This document shows, one piece after another, positions 27,004 through 39,469 of a stretch of DNA of 64,000 nt. Made by a program: the position numbers and the translations under genes. How positions within the stretch are numbered: the stretch's first letter is position 1; each line of letters opens with the position of its first letter. Origin of the DNA: Aristolochia californica (Eukaryota > Streptophyta > Magnoliopsida > Piperales > Aristolochiaceae); contig JARWKL010000015.1 in NCBI GenBank assembly GCA_029961685.1, positions 14,878,801 through 14,942,800 of the forward strand, given 5' to 3'. The notes under the pieces were generated by a model that saw only the letters and a program-made list of their open reading frames with translations, was not told where the DNA came from and did not search any database.

Positions 27004-27043
27004 AAATTCCACTAGTACTACCCCTAATAGCTTGGTGGAATTT
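27004..27043 (+). other. Inverted repeat in each monomer (representative)
   Basis: AAATTCCAC (27004-27012) and GTGGAATTT (27035-27043) are perfect 9-bp reverse complements around a 22-base loop. The same pair is present in most A and B monomers. It could form a small hairpin in RNA or single-stranded DNA. Whether it has any role is unknown. Confidence 0.7.
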
Positions 27044-27679
27044 TATAGAAAGAGCCTTCTAACTGATCCTATCATGTTTTAAATGTGGTTGGTTATGCAT
27101 GACAACAAAATGTTGAGGATGCAAGTGACCTAGTGATCCAAAAATTTCAAGGAGTAGAAAAAATTAAATTCTCAAGTTAACGTGTGGTTGGATATTTACA
27201 AAAGCCAAACAACCCACTTTTTGCCTATCCTTAAAAATCACAGATACTTTTTGGAATTATCTCTCTCAGCATTTGTGCATTTCCATTTTGGATGTTCAAA
27301 TTTTTTTTCAGATCCAAACATGAGTTTTCACTCTCCCATTTTACTCGTAAACAAAAAAGATATAAGGCAAATAGATCGCACCAAAATGAAAATTTTAGAG
27401 TTCATGTATGCAAATTTTTTTGAAAACTATACTAATTGTCAGTGCAGAAAATTATTTCACGCACTAAAAATGAACTCCAAAGTTTTGTTATCCATGTTTG
27501 AGAAATTCCACTAGTACAACTCCTAATAGCTTGGTGAAATTTTATAGGAAAGAGCCGTCTAACTGATCCTAACATGTTTTAAATGTGGTTGATACGCATA
27601 CTAGAAACATGTTAGAATGCAAGTGATCTAATGATCCAAAAATTTCAAGGAGTAGAAAAAATTAAATTCTCAAGTTAAC

Positions 27680-28179
27680 GTGTGGTTGGATATTTACCAG
27701 AGCCAAACAACCCTCTTTTTGCCTATCCTTAAAAATCATGGATACTTTTTGGAATTATCTCTCTCTACATTCGTGCATTTCCATTTTGGATGTTCAAATT
27801 TTTTTTCAGATCCAAACATGAGTTTTCCCTCTCCCATTTTTCTCGTAAACAAAAAAGATATAAGGCAAATAGAGCGCAACAAAATGAAAATTTTAGAGTT
27901 CATGTATGCAAAAAAATTTGTAAACTATAATAAATGTAAGTGAAGAAAATTACTTCACTCACTAAAAATGAACTCAAAAGTTTTGTTATCCATGTTTGGG
28001 AAATTCCACTAGTACCAACCCTAATAGCTTGGTGAAATTTTATAGGAAAGAGACTTCTAACTGATCCTAACATGTTTTAAATATGGTTGGATATGCATGC
28101 CAAAAACAAGTTGAGGATGCAAGTGGCCTAATGATTAAAAAATTTCGAGTAGAAAAAATTAAATTCTCAAGTTAACGTG
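27680..28179 (+). repeat. Representative family A monomer
   Basis: This monomer is close to the A consensus, 500 bp from GTTGGATA to the next GTTGGATA. It has the T-tract followed by CAGATCCAAAC (27801-27817), TCTCGTAAAC (27841-27850), the A-only GATATAAGGCAAATAG segment (within 27851-27880), AAAATGAAAATTTTAGAG from 27881, and GTAAGT at 27936. An open frame runs over about the first half of the monomer (27680-27943), but it begins with GTG and ends at the TGA just after GTAAGT. The same frame is broken in many sister monomers. I treat it as chance openness in AT-rich repeat DNA, not a gene. Confidence 0.9.
27807..27941 (+). other. Splice-acceptor-like and donor-like pair (representative)
   Basis: A T-tract ending in CAG (27807-27809) is followed 126 nt later by GTAAGT (27936-27941). 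The same 126-nt interval separates the two signals in the monomers at 37366, 49417 and 61910, and it is 128 nt at 56908. B monomers keep GTAAGT but usually have CAAAT in place of CAGAT. The match to eukaryotic splice consensus is real at sequence level. Use of these sites is unproven, and T-tracts with GTAAGT can occur by chance in AT-rich DNA. Confidence 0.3.
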
Positions 28180-29703
28180 TGGTTGGATATTTACCAGAGC
28201 CAAGCAACCCACTTTTTGCCTATCCTTAAAAATCACATATAGTTTTTGGAATTATCTCTCTCAGCATTTGTGCATTTCCATTTTGGATGTTCAAATTTGT
28301 TTTCAGATCCAAACTTTGGTTTTCACTCTCCCATTATTCTCGTAAATAAAAAAGATATAAGGCAAATAGATTGCAACAAAATGAAAATTTTATAGTTTAT
28401 GTATACAAAAAATTATGTAAACTATCATAAATGTTAGTGAAGAAAATTATTTCACGCACTAAAAATGAACTCCAAAGTTTTGTTATCCCTGTTTGGGAAA
28501 TTCCACGAGTACAACCACTAATAGCATGGTGGAATTTTATAGGAAAGAGACTTCTAACTGATCCTAACCTGTTTTAAATGTGGTTGCGTATGCATGCAGA
28601 ACCATGTTGAGGATGCAAGTGGCCTAATGATCCAAAAATTTCAAGGAGTTGAAAAAATTAAATTCTCAAGTTAACGTATGGTTGGATATTTACCAGAGCC
28701 AAACAACCCACTTTTTTCCTATCCTTAAAAATCACAGATACTTTTGGAATTATCTCTCTCTGCATTTGTATATTTCCATTTTAGATGTTCAAATTTTTTT
28801 TCAGATCAAAACTTGAGTTTTCACTCTCCCATTATTCTCGCAAACAAAAAGGTTATAAGGCAAATAGATCGCAACAAAATGAAAATTTTAGAGTTCATTT
28901 ATGCAAAAAAATTTGAAAACTATAGTAAATGTAAGTGAAGAAAATTATATCACACACTAAAAATGAACTTCAATGTTTTGTTATGCATGTTTGGGAAATT
29001 CCACTAGTACAACCACTGATAGCTTGGTGGAATTTTATAGGAAAGAGACTTCTAACTGATCCTAACATGTTTTAAATGTGGTTGGATATGCATGCCAGAA
29101 ACATGTTGAGGATGCAAGGGACCTAATGTCCAAAAATTTCAAGGAGTTGAAAAAATTAAATTCTCAAGTTAACGTGTGGTTGGATATTTACAAAAGTCAA
29201 ACAACCCACATTTTGCCTATCCTTAAAAATCACAGATACTTTTTGGAATTATCTCTCTCAGCATTTGTGCATTTCCGTTTTGGATGTTCAATTTTTTTTT
29301 TCAGATCCAAATTTGTGTTTTCACACTCCCATTATTCTCGTAAAAAAATAAGATATAAGGCAAAAAGCTTGCTACAAAATGAAAATTTTAGAGTTCATGT
29401 ATGCAAAAAAAATTGAAACCTATAATAAATGTAAGTGAAGAAAATCATTTCATGCACTAAGAATGAACTCCAAAGTTTTGTTATCCATGTTTGGGAAATT
29501 CCACTAGTACAACCCCTAATAGCTTGGTGGAATTTTATAGGAAAGAGACTTCTAACTTATCCTAACTTGTTTTAAATGTGGTTGGATATGCATGCCAGAA
29601 ACATGTTGAGGATGCAAGTGACCTAATGTTTCAAAAATTTCAAGGAGTAGAAAAAATTAAATTTTCAAGTTAACGTGTGGATGGATATTTACCAAAGCCA
29701 AAC

Positions 29704-31714
29704 AACCCACTTTTTGCCTATCGTTAAAAATCATAGATACTTTTCAGAATTATCTCTCTCGGTATTTGTGCATTTCCATTTTGGATCTTCAAATTTTTTT
29801 TAGGATCCAAACTTGAGTTTTCACTCTCCCATTTTTCGCGTAGACAAAAAAGATGTAAGGCAAATAGATTGCAACAAAATGAAAATTTTAGAGTTTTGGT
29901 ATGCAAAAAAATTTGAAAACTATAATAAAAGTAAGTGAAGAAAATTATTTCACACACTAAAAATGAACTCCAAATTTTGTTATCCATGTTTGGGAAATTC
30001 CACTAGTAGAACCCCTAATAGCTTGGTGGAATTTTATAAGAAAGGGATTTCTAACTGATCCTAACATGTCTTAAATGTGGGTGGATTTGCATGCCAGAAA
30101 CATGTTGAGGATGCAAGTGACCCAATGATCCAAAAATTTCAAGGAGTAGAAAAAATTAAATTCTCAAGTAAACGTGTGGTTGGATATTTACAAGAGCCAA
30201 ACAACCCACTTTTAGCCTATGCTTAAATATCATAGATACTTTTTGGAATTATCTCTCTCAGCATTTGTGCATTTCCATTTTGAATGTTCAAATTTTTTTT
30301 CAGAGCCAAACTTGAGTTTTCACTCTCCCATTTTTCTCGTAAAGAAAAAAGATATAAGGAAAATAGATCGCAACAAAATGAAAATTTTAGAGTTCATGTA
30401 TGCAAAAAAATTTGAATACTATAATAAATGTATGTGAAGAAAATTATTTCATGCACTAAAAATGAACTCCAAAGTTTTGTTATCAATGTTTGGGATATTC
30501 CTCTAGTACAACCCCTAATAGCTTGGCGGAATTTTATAGTAAAGAGACTTCTAACTGATCCTAACATGTTTTTAATGTGGTTCGATATGCATGCCAGAAA
30601 CATGTTGAGGATTCAAGCGACCTAATGATCCAAAAACTTCAAGTAGAGAAAATTAAATTCTCAAGTTAACGTGTGGTTGGATATTTACCAGAGCCAAAAA
30701 ACCCACTTTTTGCCTATCGTTAAAAATCATAGATACTTTTCAGAATTATCTCTCTTGGTATTTGTGCATTTCCATTTTGGATCTTCAAATTTTTTTTAGG
30801 ATCCAAACTTGAGTTTTCACTCTCCCATTTTTCGCGTAGACAAAAAAGATGTAAGGCAAATAGATTGCAACAAAATGAAAATTTTAGAGTTTTGGTATGC
30901 AAAAAAATTTGAAAACTATAATAAAAGTAAGTGAAGAAAATTATTTCACACACTAAAAATGAACTCCAAATTTTGTTATCCATGTTTGGGAAATTCCACT
31001 AGTAGAACCCCTAATAGCTTGGTGGAATTTTATAAGAAAGGGATTTCTAACTGATCCTAACATGTCTTAAATGTGGGTGGATTTGCATGCCAGAAACATG
31101 TTGAGGATGCAAGTGACCCAATGATCCAAAAATTTCAAGGAGTAGAAAAAATTAAATTCTCAAGTAAACGTGTGGTTGGATATTTACAAGAGCCAAACAA
31201 CCCACTTTTAGCCTATGCTTAAATATCATAGATACTTTTTGGAATTATCTCTCTCAGCATTTGTGCATTTCCATGTTGAATGTTCAAATTTTTTTTCAGA
31301 GCCAAACTTGAGTTTTCACTCTCCCATTTTTCTCGTAAAGAAAAAAGATATAAGGAAAATAGATCGCAACAAAATGAAAATTTTAGAGTTCATGTATGCA
31401 AAAAAATTTGAATACTATAATAAATGTATGTGAAGAAAATTATTTCATGCACTAAAAATGAACTCCAAAGTTTTGTTATCAATGTTTGGGATATTCCTCT
31501 AGTACAACCCCTAATAGCTTGGCGGAATTTTATAGTAAAGAGACTTCTAACTGATCCTAACATGTTTTTAATGTGGTTCGATATGCATGCCAAAAACATG
31601 TTGAGGATTCAAGCGACCTAATGATCCAAAAACTTCAAGTAGAGAAAATTAAATTCTCAAGTTAACGTGTGGTTGGATATTTACCAGAGCCAAAAAACCC
31701 ACTTTTTGCCTATC
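29704..31714 (+). repeat. Recent tandem duplication of a two-monomer unit (996 bp)
   Basis: Positions 29704-30718 and 30700-31714 align without gaps over 1015 bp at an offset of 996. I count three mismatches: 29760 C against 30756 T, 30279 T against 31275 G, and 30597 G against 31593 A. The copies overlap by 19 bp, the CCCACTTTTTGCCTATC region, which also occurs where the second copy ends. The unit is two A monomers of the 23222 and 23722 classes. Near-identity against a much more diverged background marks this as the youngest visible event in the window, or as an assembly artefact. Confidence 0.95.
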
Positions 31715-34700
31715 CTTAAAAGTCACAGATACTTTTCGGAATTATCTCTATCAGCATTTGTGCAACACCATTTTGGATGTTAAAATTTTTTTTTTTAGAT
31801 CCAAACTTGAGTTTTCACACTCCAGTTTTTTCTTGAAAACAAAAAAGATAAAGACAAATAGATCGCAACAAAATGAAAATTTTAGTGGTCTTGTATGCAA
31901 AAAAATTTGAAAACTATAATAAATGTAAGTAAAGAAAATTATTTCACGCACTAAACATGAACTCCAAAGTTTTGTTATCCATGTTTGGAAAATTCCACTA
32001 GTACATTCGCTAATAGCTTGGTGGAATTTTATAGGAAAGAGACTTCTAACTGATCCTAAATGTTTTCAATGTGGTTGGATATGCATGCCAAAAACATGTT
32101 GAAGATGCAAGTGACCTAATAATCCAAAAATTTCAAGGAGTAGAAAAAATTAAATTCTCAAGTAAAAGTGTGGTCGGATATTTACCAGAGCCTAACAACC
32201 CACATTTATCCTTAAAAATCACAGATACTTTTTGGAATTATCTCTCTCAGCATTTGTGCATTTCCACTTTGGATGTTCAAAATTTTTATCTGATCCATAC
32301 TTGAGTTTTCACTCTCCCATTTTTCTTGTAAAAAAATAAGATATAAGGCAAATAGCTCTCTACAAAATAAAAATTTTAGAGTTCATGTATGCAAAAAAAA
32401 TTGAAAACTATAATAAATGTAAGTGAAGAAAATCATTTCACGCACTAAGAATGAACTCAAAAGTTTTGTTATCCATATTTGGGAAATTCTACTAATACAA
32501 CCCCTAATAGCTTGGTGGAATTTTATAGGAAAGAGACTTCTAACTTATCCTAACTTGTTTTAAATATGGTTGGAAATGCATGCCAGAAACATGTTGAGGA
32601 TGCAAGTGACCTAATGGTCCAAAATTTTCAAGAAGTAGAAAAAATTAAATTCTCAAGTTAACGTGTGGTTTGATATTTACAAAAGCCAAACAGCCCACTT
32701 TTTGCCTATCCTTAAAAATCACAGATACTTTTTGGAATTATTTCTCTCAGCATTTGTTCATTTCCTTTTTGGATGTTATAATTTTTTTTCAGATCCGAAC
32801 TTGTGTTTTCACTTTCCCATTTTTCTCGTAAACAAGAAAGATATATGAAAAATATATTGCAATAAAATGAAACTTTTAGAGTTCATGTATGTGAAAAAAT
32901 TTGAAAACTATACTAAATGTAAGTGAGGAAAATTATTACACGAACTTAAAATGAACTCCATAGTTTTGTTATACATGTTTTGGAAATTCCACTAGTACAA
33001 CCACTAATAGCTTGGTGGAATTTTATAGGAAAGAGACTTCTAACTGATCCATACATGTTTTAAATGTGGTTGGATATTCATACCAGAAACATGTTGAGGA
33101 TGCAATTGACCTAATGATCCAAAAATTTCAAGGAGTAGAAAAAAATTAAATTCTCAAGTTAACGTGTGGTTGGATATTTACCAAATCCAAACAACCCACT
33201 TTTTGCCTATCCTTAATAATCACAGATACTTTTTGGAATTATCTCTCTCAGCATTTGTGCATTTCCATTTTGGATGCTCAAATTTGTTTTTCAGATCCAA
33301 ACTTCAGTTTTCTATCTCCCATTTTTTTCGTAAACAAAAAAGATATAAGGCAAATTGATCGCAACAAAGTGAAAATTTTAGAGTTCATGTATGCAAAAAA
33401 TTTCTAAATGTAAGTGAAGAAAATTATTTCACGCACTAAAAACGAACTCCAAAGTCTTGTTATCCATGTTTGGGAAATTCTACTTGTACAACCCCTAATA
33501 ACTTGGTGGAATTTTATAGGAAAGATACTTCTAACTGATCTTAACATGTTTTAAATGTGGTAGATATCCATGCCACAAACATGTTGAGGATATATGTGGC
33601 CTAATGATCCAAAAATTTCGAGTAGAAAAAATTAAATTCTCAAGTTAACGTGTGGTTGGATATTTACCAGACCCAAATAACCTACTTTTTTCCTATCCTT
33701 AAAAATCACAGATACGTTTTGGAATTATCTCTCTCAGCATTTGTGCATTTCCATTTTGGATGTTCTAATTTTTTTTCGGATCCAAACTTGAGTTTTCACT
33801 CCCATTTTTTTCGCGTAAATAAAGAAGATATAGGGCAATTAGATCTCTACAAAATGAAAATTTTAGAATTCATGTATGCAAAAAAATATTAAAACTATAA
33901 TAATTGTAAGTGAAGAAAATTGTTTCATGCACTAAAAATAAACTCCAAAGTTTTGTTATCCATGTTTTGGAAATACCACTAGTACAACCCCTAATAGCTT
34001 AGTGGAATTTTATAAGAAAGAGACTTCTAACTGATCCGAACATGTTTGAAATGTGGTTGGATATGCATGCCAGAAACATGTTGAGGATGCAAGCCACCTA
34101 ATGATCCAAAAATTTCTAAGAGTAGAAAAAATTAAACTCTCAAGTTAATGTGTGGTTGGATATTTACCAAAGCCAAACAATCCACTTTTTGCCTATCCTT
34201 AAAAATCACAGATACTTTTCAGAATTATCTCTCTTAGCATTTGTGCATTTCCATTTTGGATGTTAAAAGTTTCTTTCAGATCCCAACTTGAGTTTTCACT
34301 CTCCCATTTTTCTTGTAAACATAAAAGATATATGGCCAATAGATCACAACAAAATGAAAATTTTAGAGTTCATGTATGCAAAAAAATTTAAAAACTATAA
34401 TAATGTAAGTGAAGAAAATTATTTCACGCACTAAAAATGAACTCCAAAGTTTTGTTATCCATGTTCAGGAAATTCCACTAGTACAAACCCTAATAGCTTG
34501 GTGGAATTTTATCAGAAAGAGACTTCTAACTGATCCTAACATGTTTTAAATGTGGTGGATATGCATGCCAGAAACATGTTGAGGATGAAAGTGTTCTAAT
34601 GATCCAAAAATTTCAAGGAGTAGCAAAAATTAAATTCTCAAGTTAACGTGTGGTTGGATATTTACAAGAGCCAAACAACCCACTTTTTGCCTATCCTTAG

Positions 34701-35145
34701 AAATGCTAGATACTTTTTGGAATTATCTCTCTCAGCATTTGTGCATTTCCATTTTGGATGTTCAAATTTTTTTTCAGATCCAAACTTGAGTTTTCACTCC
34801 CCCACTATTCTCGTAAACAAAAAAGATATAATGTAAATAGAACGCACCAAAATCAGAAATTTTAGAGTTCATGTATGCATACAAATTTGAAAAAAATAAT
34901 AAATGTAAGTGAAGAAAATTATTTCACGCACTAAAAATGAACTCATAAGTTTTGTTATCCGTGTTTGGGAAATACCACTAGTTCAACCCCTAATAGTTTG
35001 TTGGAATTTTATAGGAAAGAGACCTCTAACTGATCCTAACATGTTTTAAATGTGGTGGATATGCATGCCACAAACATGTTGAGGATGCAAGTGGCCAAGT
35101 GATCCAAAAATTTCGAATAGAAAAAATTAAATTCTCAAGTTAACG

Positions 35146-35369
35146 TGTGGTTGGATATTTACTAGAGCCAAACAACCCACTTTTTTCATATCCTTTAAAA
35201 TCACAGATACTTTTTGAAATTATCTCTCAGCATTTGTACATTTCCATTTTGGATGTTAACATGTTTTAAATCTGGTGGATATGCATGCCAGAAACATGTT
35301 GTGGATGCAAGTGTCTTAATGATCCAAAAATTTCAAGGAGTAGCAAAAATTCAATTCTCAAGTTAACGT
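35146..35369 (+). repeat. Truncated A monomer (about 224 bp)
   Basis: The monomer runs normally to CATTTTGGATGTT (ending about 35258). It then joins AACATGTTTTAAATCTGG, deleting about 275 bp that include the T-tract and the whole middle of the unit. The next monomer starts in normal register at about 35370. Confidence 0.9.
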
Positions 35370-38367
35370 GTGGTTGGATATTTACCAGAGCCAAACAACC
35401 CACTTTTTGCCTATCCTTAAAAATTACAGATACTTTTTGTAATTATCTCTCTCTGCATTTGTGCATGTCCATTTTGGATGTTCAAATTTTTTTTCCGATC
35501 CAAACTTGAGTTTTCACTCTCCCATTTTTTTCTCGTAAACAAAAAAGATATAATGTAAATAGATCGCAACAAAATGAAAATTTTAGAGTTCATGTATGCA
35601 AAAAAAAATTGAAAACTATAATAAATGTAAGTGAAGAAAATTATTTCACGCACTAAAAATGAACTCCAAAGTTTTGTTTTCCGTGTTTAGGAAATACCAC
35701 TAGTACAACCCCTAATAGTTTTGTGGAATTTTAGAGGAAAGAGACTTCTAACTGATCCTAACATGTTTTAAATGTGGTGGATATGCAAGCGACAAACATG
35801 TTGAGGATGCAAGTGGCCTTATGATCCAAAAATTTCAAGGAGTAGAAAAAATTAAATTTTCAAGTTAACGTGTGGTTGGATATTTACTAGAGCCAAACAA
35901 CCAACTTTTTGCCTACCCTTAAAAATCACAAATACTTTTTGGAATTATCTCACTCAGCATTTGTGCAATTCCTTTTTGGATGTTCAAATTTTTCTTCAGA
36001 TCCAAACTTGAGATTTCACTCTCCCGTTTTTCTCGTAAACAAAAAAGATATAACGCAAATAAATCGCAACAAAATGAAAAGTTTAGAGTTCATGTATGCA
36101 AAAAAATTTCAAAACTATAAGAAATCTAAGTGAAGAAAATTATTTCACGCACTACAAATGAACTCCAAAGTTTTGTTATCCATGTTTGGGAAATTCCACT
36201 AGTGCAACCCATTGCTTGGTGGAATTTTATAGCAAAGAGACTTCTAATTGATCCTAACATGTTTTAAATATGGTGGATATGCATGCCAGAAACATGTTGA
36301 GGTTGCAAGTGACGTAATGATAAAAAAATTTCAAAGAGTAGAAAAAATTAAATTCTCAAGTTAACGTGTGGTTGGATATTTACCAGTGCCAAACAACCCA
36401 CTTTTTGCCTATCCTTAAAAATCACAGATACTTTTTGGAATTATCTCTCTCAGCATTTTTGCATTTCCATTTTGGATGTTAAAATTTTTTTTCAGATCCA
36501 AACTTCAGTTTTTACTCCCATTTTTTCTCGTAAACAAAAAAGATATAAGACAAATAGATCGCTAGAAAATGAAAATTTTACAGTTCAGGTATGCAAAAAA
36601 ATTTGAAAAATACAATAAATGTAACTGAAGAAAATTATTTCACGCACTAAAAAAGAACTCCAAAGTTTTGTTATCAATGTTTGGGAAATTCCAATAGTAC
36701 AACCCCTAATAGCATGGTGGAATTTTATAGGAAAGGGACTTCTGACTGATCCTAACAAATTTTAAATGTGATTGAATATGCATGCCAGAAACATGTTGAG
36801 GATGCAAGTGATCTAATGATCCAAAAATTTCAAGGACTAGAAAAAAATAAATTCTCAAGTGAACGTGTGGTTGGATTTTTACCAGAGCCAAACAACCCAC
36901 TTTTTGCCTATCCTTATAAATCACAGATACTTTTTGGAATTATCTCTCTCAGCAAATGTGCATTTCCATTTTGGATGTTCAAATTTTTTTTTCAGATCCA
37001 AACTTGAGTTTTCACTCTCCCACTATTCTCGTAAACAAAAAAGATATAAGGCAAATAGATCACAACAAAATGAAAATTTTAGAGTTCATGTATGCAAAAA
37101 AATTGGAAAACTCTAATAAATGTAAGTAAAGAAAATTATTTCCCGCACTAAAAATGAACTCCGAACTTTCGTTATCCATGTTTGGGAAATTCCACCAGTA
37201 CAACCCCTAATACCTTGGTGGAATTTTATAGGAAAAAGACTTCGAAATGATCCAAACATGTTTTAAATGTGGTTGGATATGCATGCTAGAAACAAGTTTG
37301 GGATGCAAGTGACCTAATGATCCAACTATTTCAAGGAGTAGAAAAAATTAAATTCTCAAGTTAAAGTGTGGTTGGATATTTACAAAAGCCAAACAACCCA
37401 CTTTTTGCCTATCTTTAAAAATCACAGATACTTTTTGGAATTATCTCTCTCAGCATTTGCGCATTTCCGTTTTGGATGTACAAATATTTTTTCAGATCCA
37501 AACTTGAGTTTTCACTCTCCCATTATTCTTGTAAACAAAAAAGATATAAGGCAAATAGATCGCAACCAAATGAAAATTTTAGAGTTCATGTATCCACAAC
37601 AATTTGAAAACTATATTAAAAGTAAGTGAAGAAAATTATTTCACACGCTAAAAATGAATTCCAAAGTTTTGTTATCCATGTTTGGGAAATTCCACTAGTA
37701 CAAACGCTAATAGGTTGGTGGAATTTTATAGGAAAGAGACTTCTAACTGATCCTAACATGTTTTAAATGTGGTTGGATATGCATACCAGAAACAAGTTGA
37801 GGATGCAAGTGACCTAATGATCCAAAAATTTCAAGGAGTAGAAAAAATTAAATTCTCAAGTAAACGTGTGATTGGATATTTACAGAGCCAAACAACCCAC
37901 TTTTGGCCTATTCGTAAAAATCACAGATACCTTTTGGAACTATCATTCCCAGCATTTGTGCATTTCCATTTTGATTGTTCAAATTTTTATTCAAATCCAA
38001 ACTTGATTTTTCACTCTCCATTTTTTTTCTCGTAAACAAAAAAGATATAAGGCAAATAGATCGCAAATAAATGAAAATTTTAGAGTTCATGTATGCAAAA
38101 AAATTGTGAAACTTTAATAAATGTAGGTGAAGAAAATTTTTTCCCGCACTAAAAATGAACTCCAAAGTTTCGTTATCCATGTTTGGGAAATTCCACTAGT
38201 ACAACCCCTAATACCATAGTGGAATTCTATAGGAAAGAGACTTCGAAATGATCCAAACATGTTTTAAATGTGGTTGCATATGCATGCCAGAAACATGTTG
38301 AGGATGCAAGTGACCTAATGATCCAAAATCTCAAGGAGTAGAAAAAATAAAATTCTCAAGTTAACCT

Positions 38368-38967
38368 GTGGTTGGATATTTACCAGAGCTAAAAAACTCA
38401 CTGTTTGCCTATCCTTAAAAGTCACAGATACTTTTTGGAATATTCTCGCTTAGCATTTGTGCATTTCCATTTTGGATGTTCATATATTTTTTCAGATCCA
38501 AACTTGAGCTTTCACTCTCCCATTTTTTTCTCGTAAAAAAAAATTTATAAGGCAAATAGTTCGCAACAAAATGAAAATTTTAGTGTTAATGTATGCAAAA
38601 AAATTATTTCACGCACTAAAAATGAACTCCAATGTTTTGTTATCCATGTTTGGGAAATTCCACTAGTACAACCCCAAAATGAAAATTTTAGAGTTCATGT
38701 ATGCAAAAAATTTTGAAAACTATAATAAATGTAAGTGAAGAAAATTATTTCACGCACTAAAAATGAACTGCATAGTTTTGTTATCCGTGTTTGGGAAATA
38801 CGATTAGTACAACCCCTAATAGTTTGGTGGGATTTTATAGGAAAGAGACTTCTAACTGATCCTAACATTTTTAAATGTGGTGGATATGCATGCCACAAAC
38901 ATGTTGAGGATGCAAGTGACCTAATCATCCAAAATTTCGAGTAGAAAAAATTAAATTCTCAAGTTAA
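38368..38967 (+). repeat. Rearranged A monomer with internal partial duplication (about 600 bp)
   Basis: The monomer first loses about 37 bp at about 38602, where GCAAAAAAATT joins ATTTCACGCAC without TGAAAACTATAATAAATG and GTAAGTGAAG. At about 38675 ACAACCCC is followed by AAAATGAAAATTTTAGAG, a step back of about 105 bp. The segment from AAAATGAAAATTTTAG to ACAACCCC is therefore present twice. The net result is a 600-bp unit. Confidence 0.88.
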
Positions 38968-39469
38968 TGTGTGGTTGGATATTTACCAGAGCCGAACATC
39001 CCACTTTTTGACTATTTATAAAAATCACAGATACTTTTTGGAATTATCTCTCTCTACATTTGTGTTTTTCCATTTTGGATGTTCAAATTTTTTTTTCTGA
39101 TCCAAACTTGAGTTTTCTCTCTTTGATTTTTTTCTCGCCAGCAAAAAACGATATAACGCAAATAGATCGCAACAAAGTGAAAATTTTAGAGTTGATGTAC
39201 GCAAAAAATTTGGAAAACTATAATAATTGTAAGTGAAGAAAATTATTTCCCCCACTAAAAATGAACTCCAAAGTTTTGATATCCATGTTTGGGAAATTCC
39301 ACTAGTACAACCCCTAATACCTTGGCGGAATTTTATAGGAAAGAGACTTCAAAATGATCCTAACATGTTTTAAATGTGGTTGGATATGCATGCCAGAAAC
39401 ATGTTGCGGATGCAAGTGATCTAATGATCCAAAAATTTCGAGGAGTAGAAAAATTAAATTCGCAAGTGA

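Larger units (their letters stand above)
16771..33163 (+). repeat. Family A, left higher-order region (13-14 monomer period)
   Basis: Monomers with private marks recur about 6.4-6.9 kb apart. Examples are TAAACTTGTGG monomers at 20235 and 26680, CATGTTAGAATGCAAG at about 20664 and 27608, and TGCCAGAACC/TGCAGAACC monomer ends near 21650 and 28600. Others are GTGAAGAAAATCATTTCA at about 22981 and 29434, and GCCTATGCTTAAATATCA at 23761 and 30215. Single-monomer differences shift the offset between about 6450 and 6945 bp: the monomer at 27182 has no partner between 20235 and 20735, and the one at 22232 has none between 28678 and 29176. Copies are more diverged than in the right part. Confidence 0.7.
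33164..39469 (+). repeat. Right-type A higher-order copy a (rearranged)
   Basis: Classes are named after the 50-63 kb copies. The order is 33164 (like 39978), 33650 (m3 front, m4 rear), 34151 (m5), 34648, 35146 (truncated), 35370 (m6), 35872 (m7), 36368 (m8), 36866 (m9 front, m14 rear), 37366 (m13: GATCGCAACCAAATG), 37862, 38368 (m1: TTCTCGCTTAGC) and 38968. The m6-m9 stretch repeats at 41952-43447 with an offset of about 6580 bp. The unit is more scrambled and more diverged than later copies. Confidence 0.65.

Noticed and set aside
27182..27514. Open frames of 60-120 codons at the same place in many monomers
   Set aside because: Many begin at GTG, not ATG. They are interrupted by different stops and frameshifts in sister monomers, occur in several frames and on both strands, and recur only because the DNA repeats. 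No known domain is visible.
27920..27941. AATAAA as a polyadenylation signal and TATAAT as a promoter
   Set aside because: Both strings occur in most monomers as part of CTATAATAAATG. In such AT-rich DNA they carry no weight without transcript data.
29724..30983. Identical minus-strand open frames at 29724 and 30720
   Set aside because: Explained by the 996-bp tandem duplication. They read across the T-tract on the reverse strand and have no independent support.
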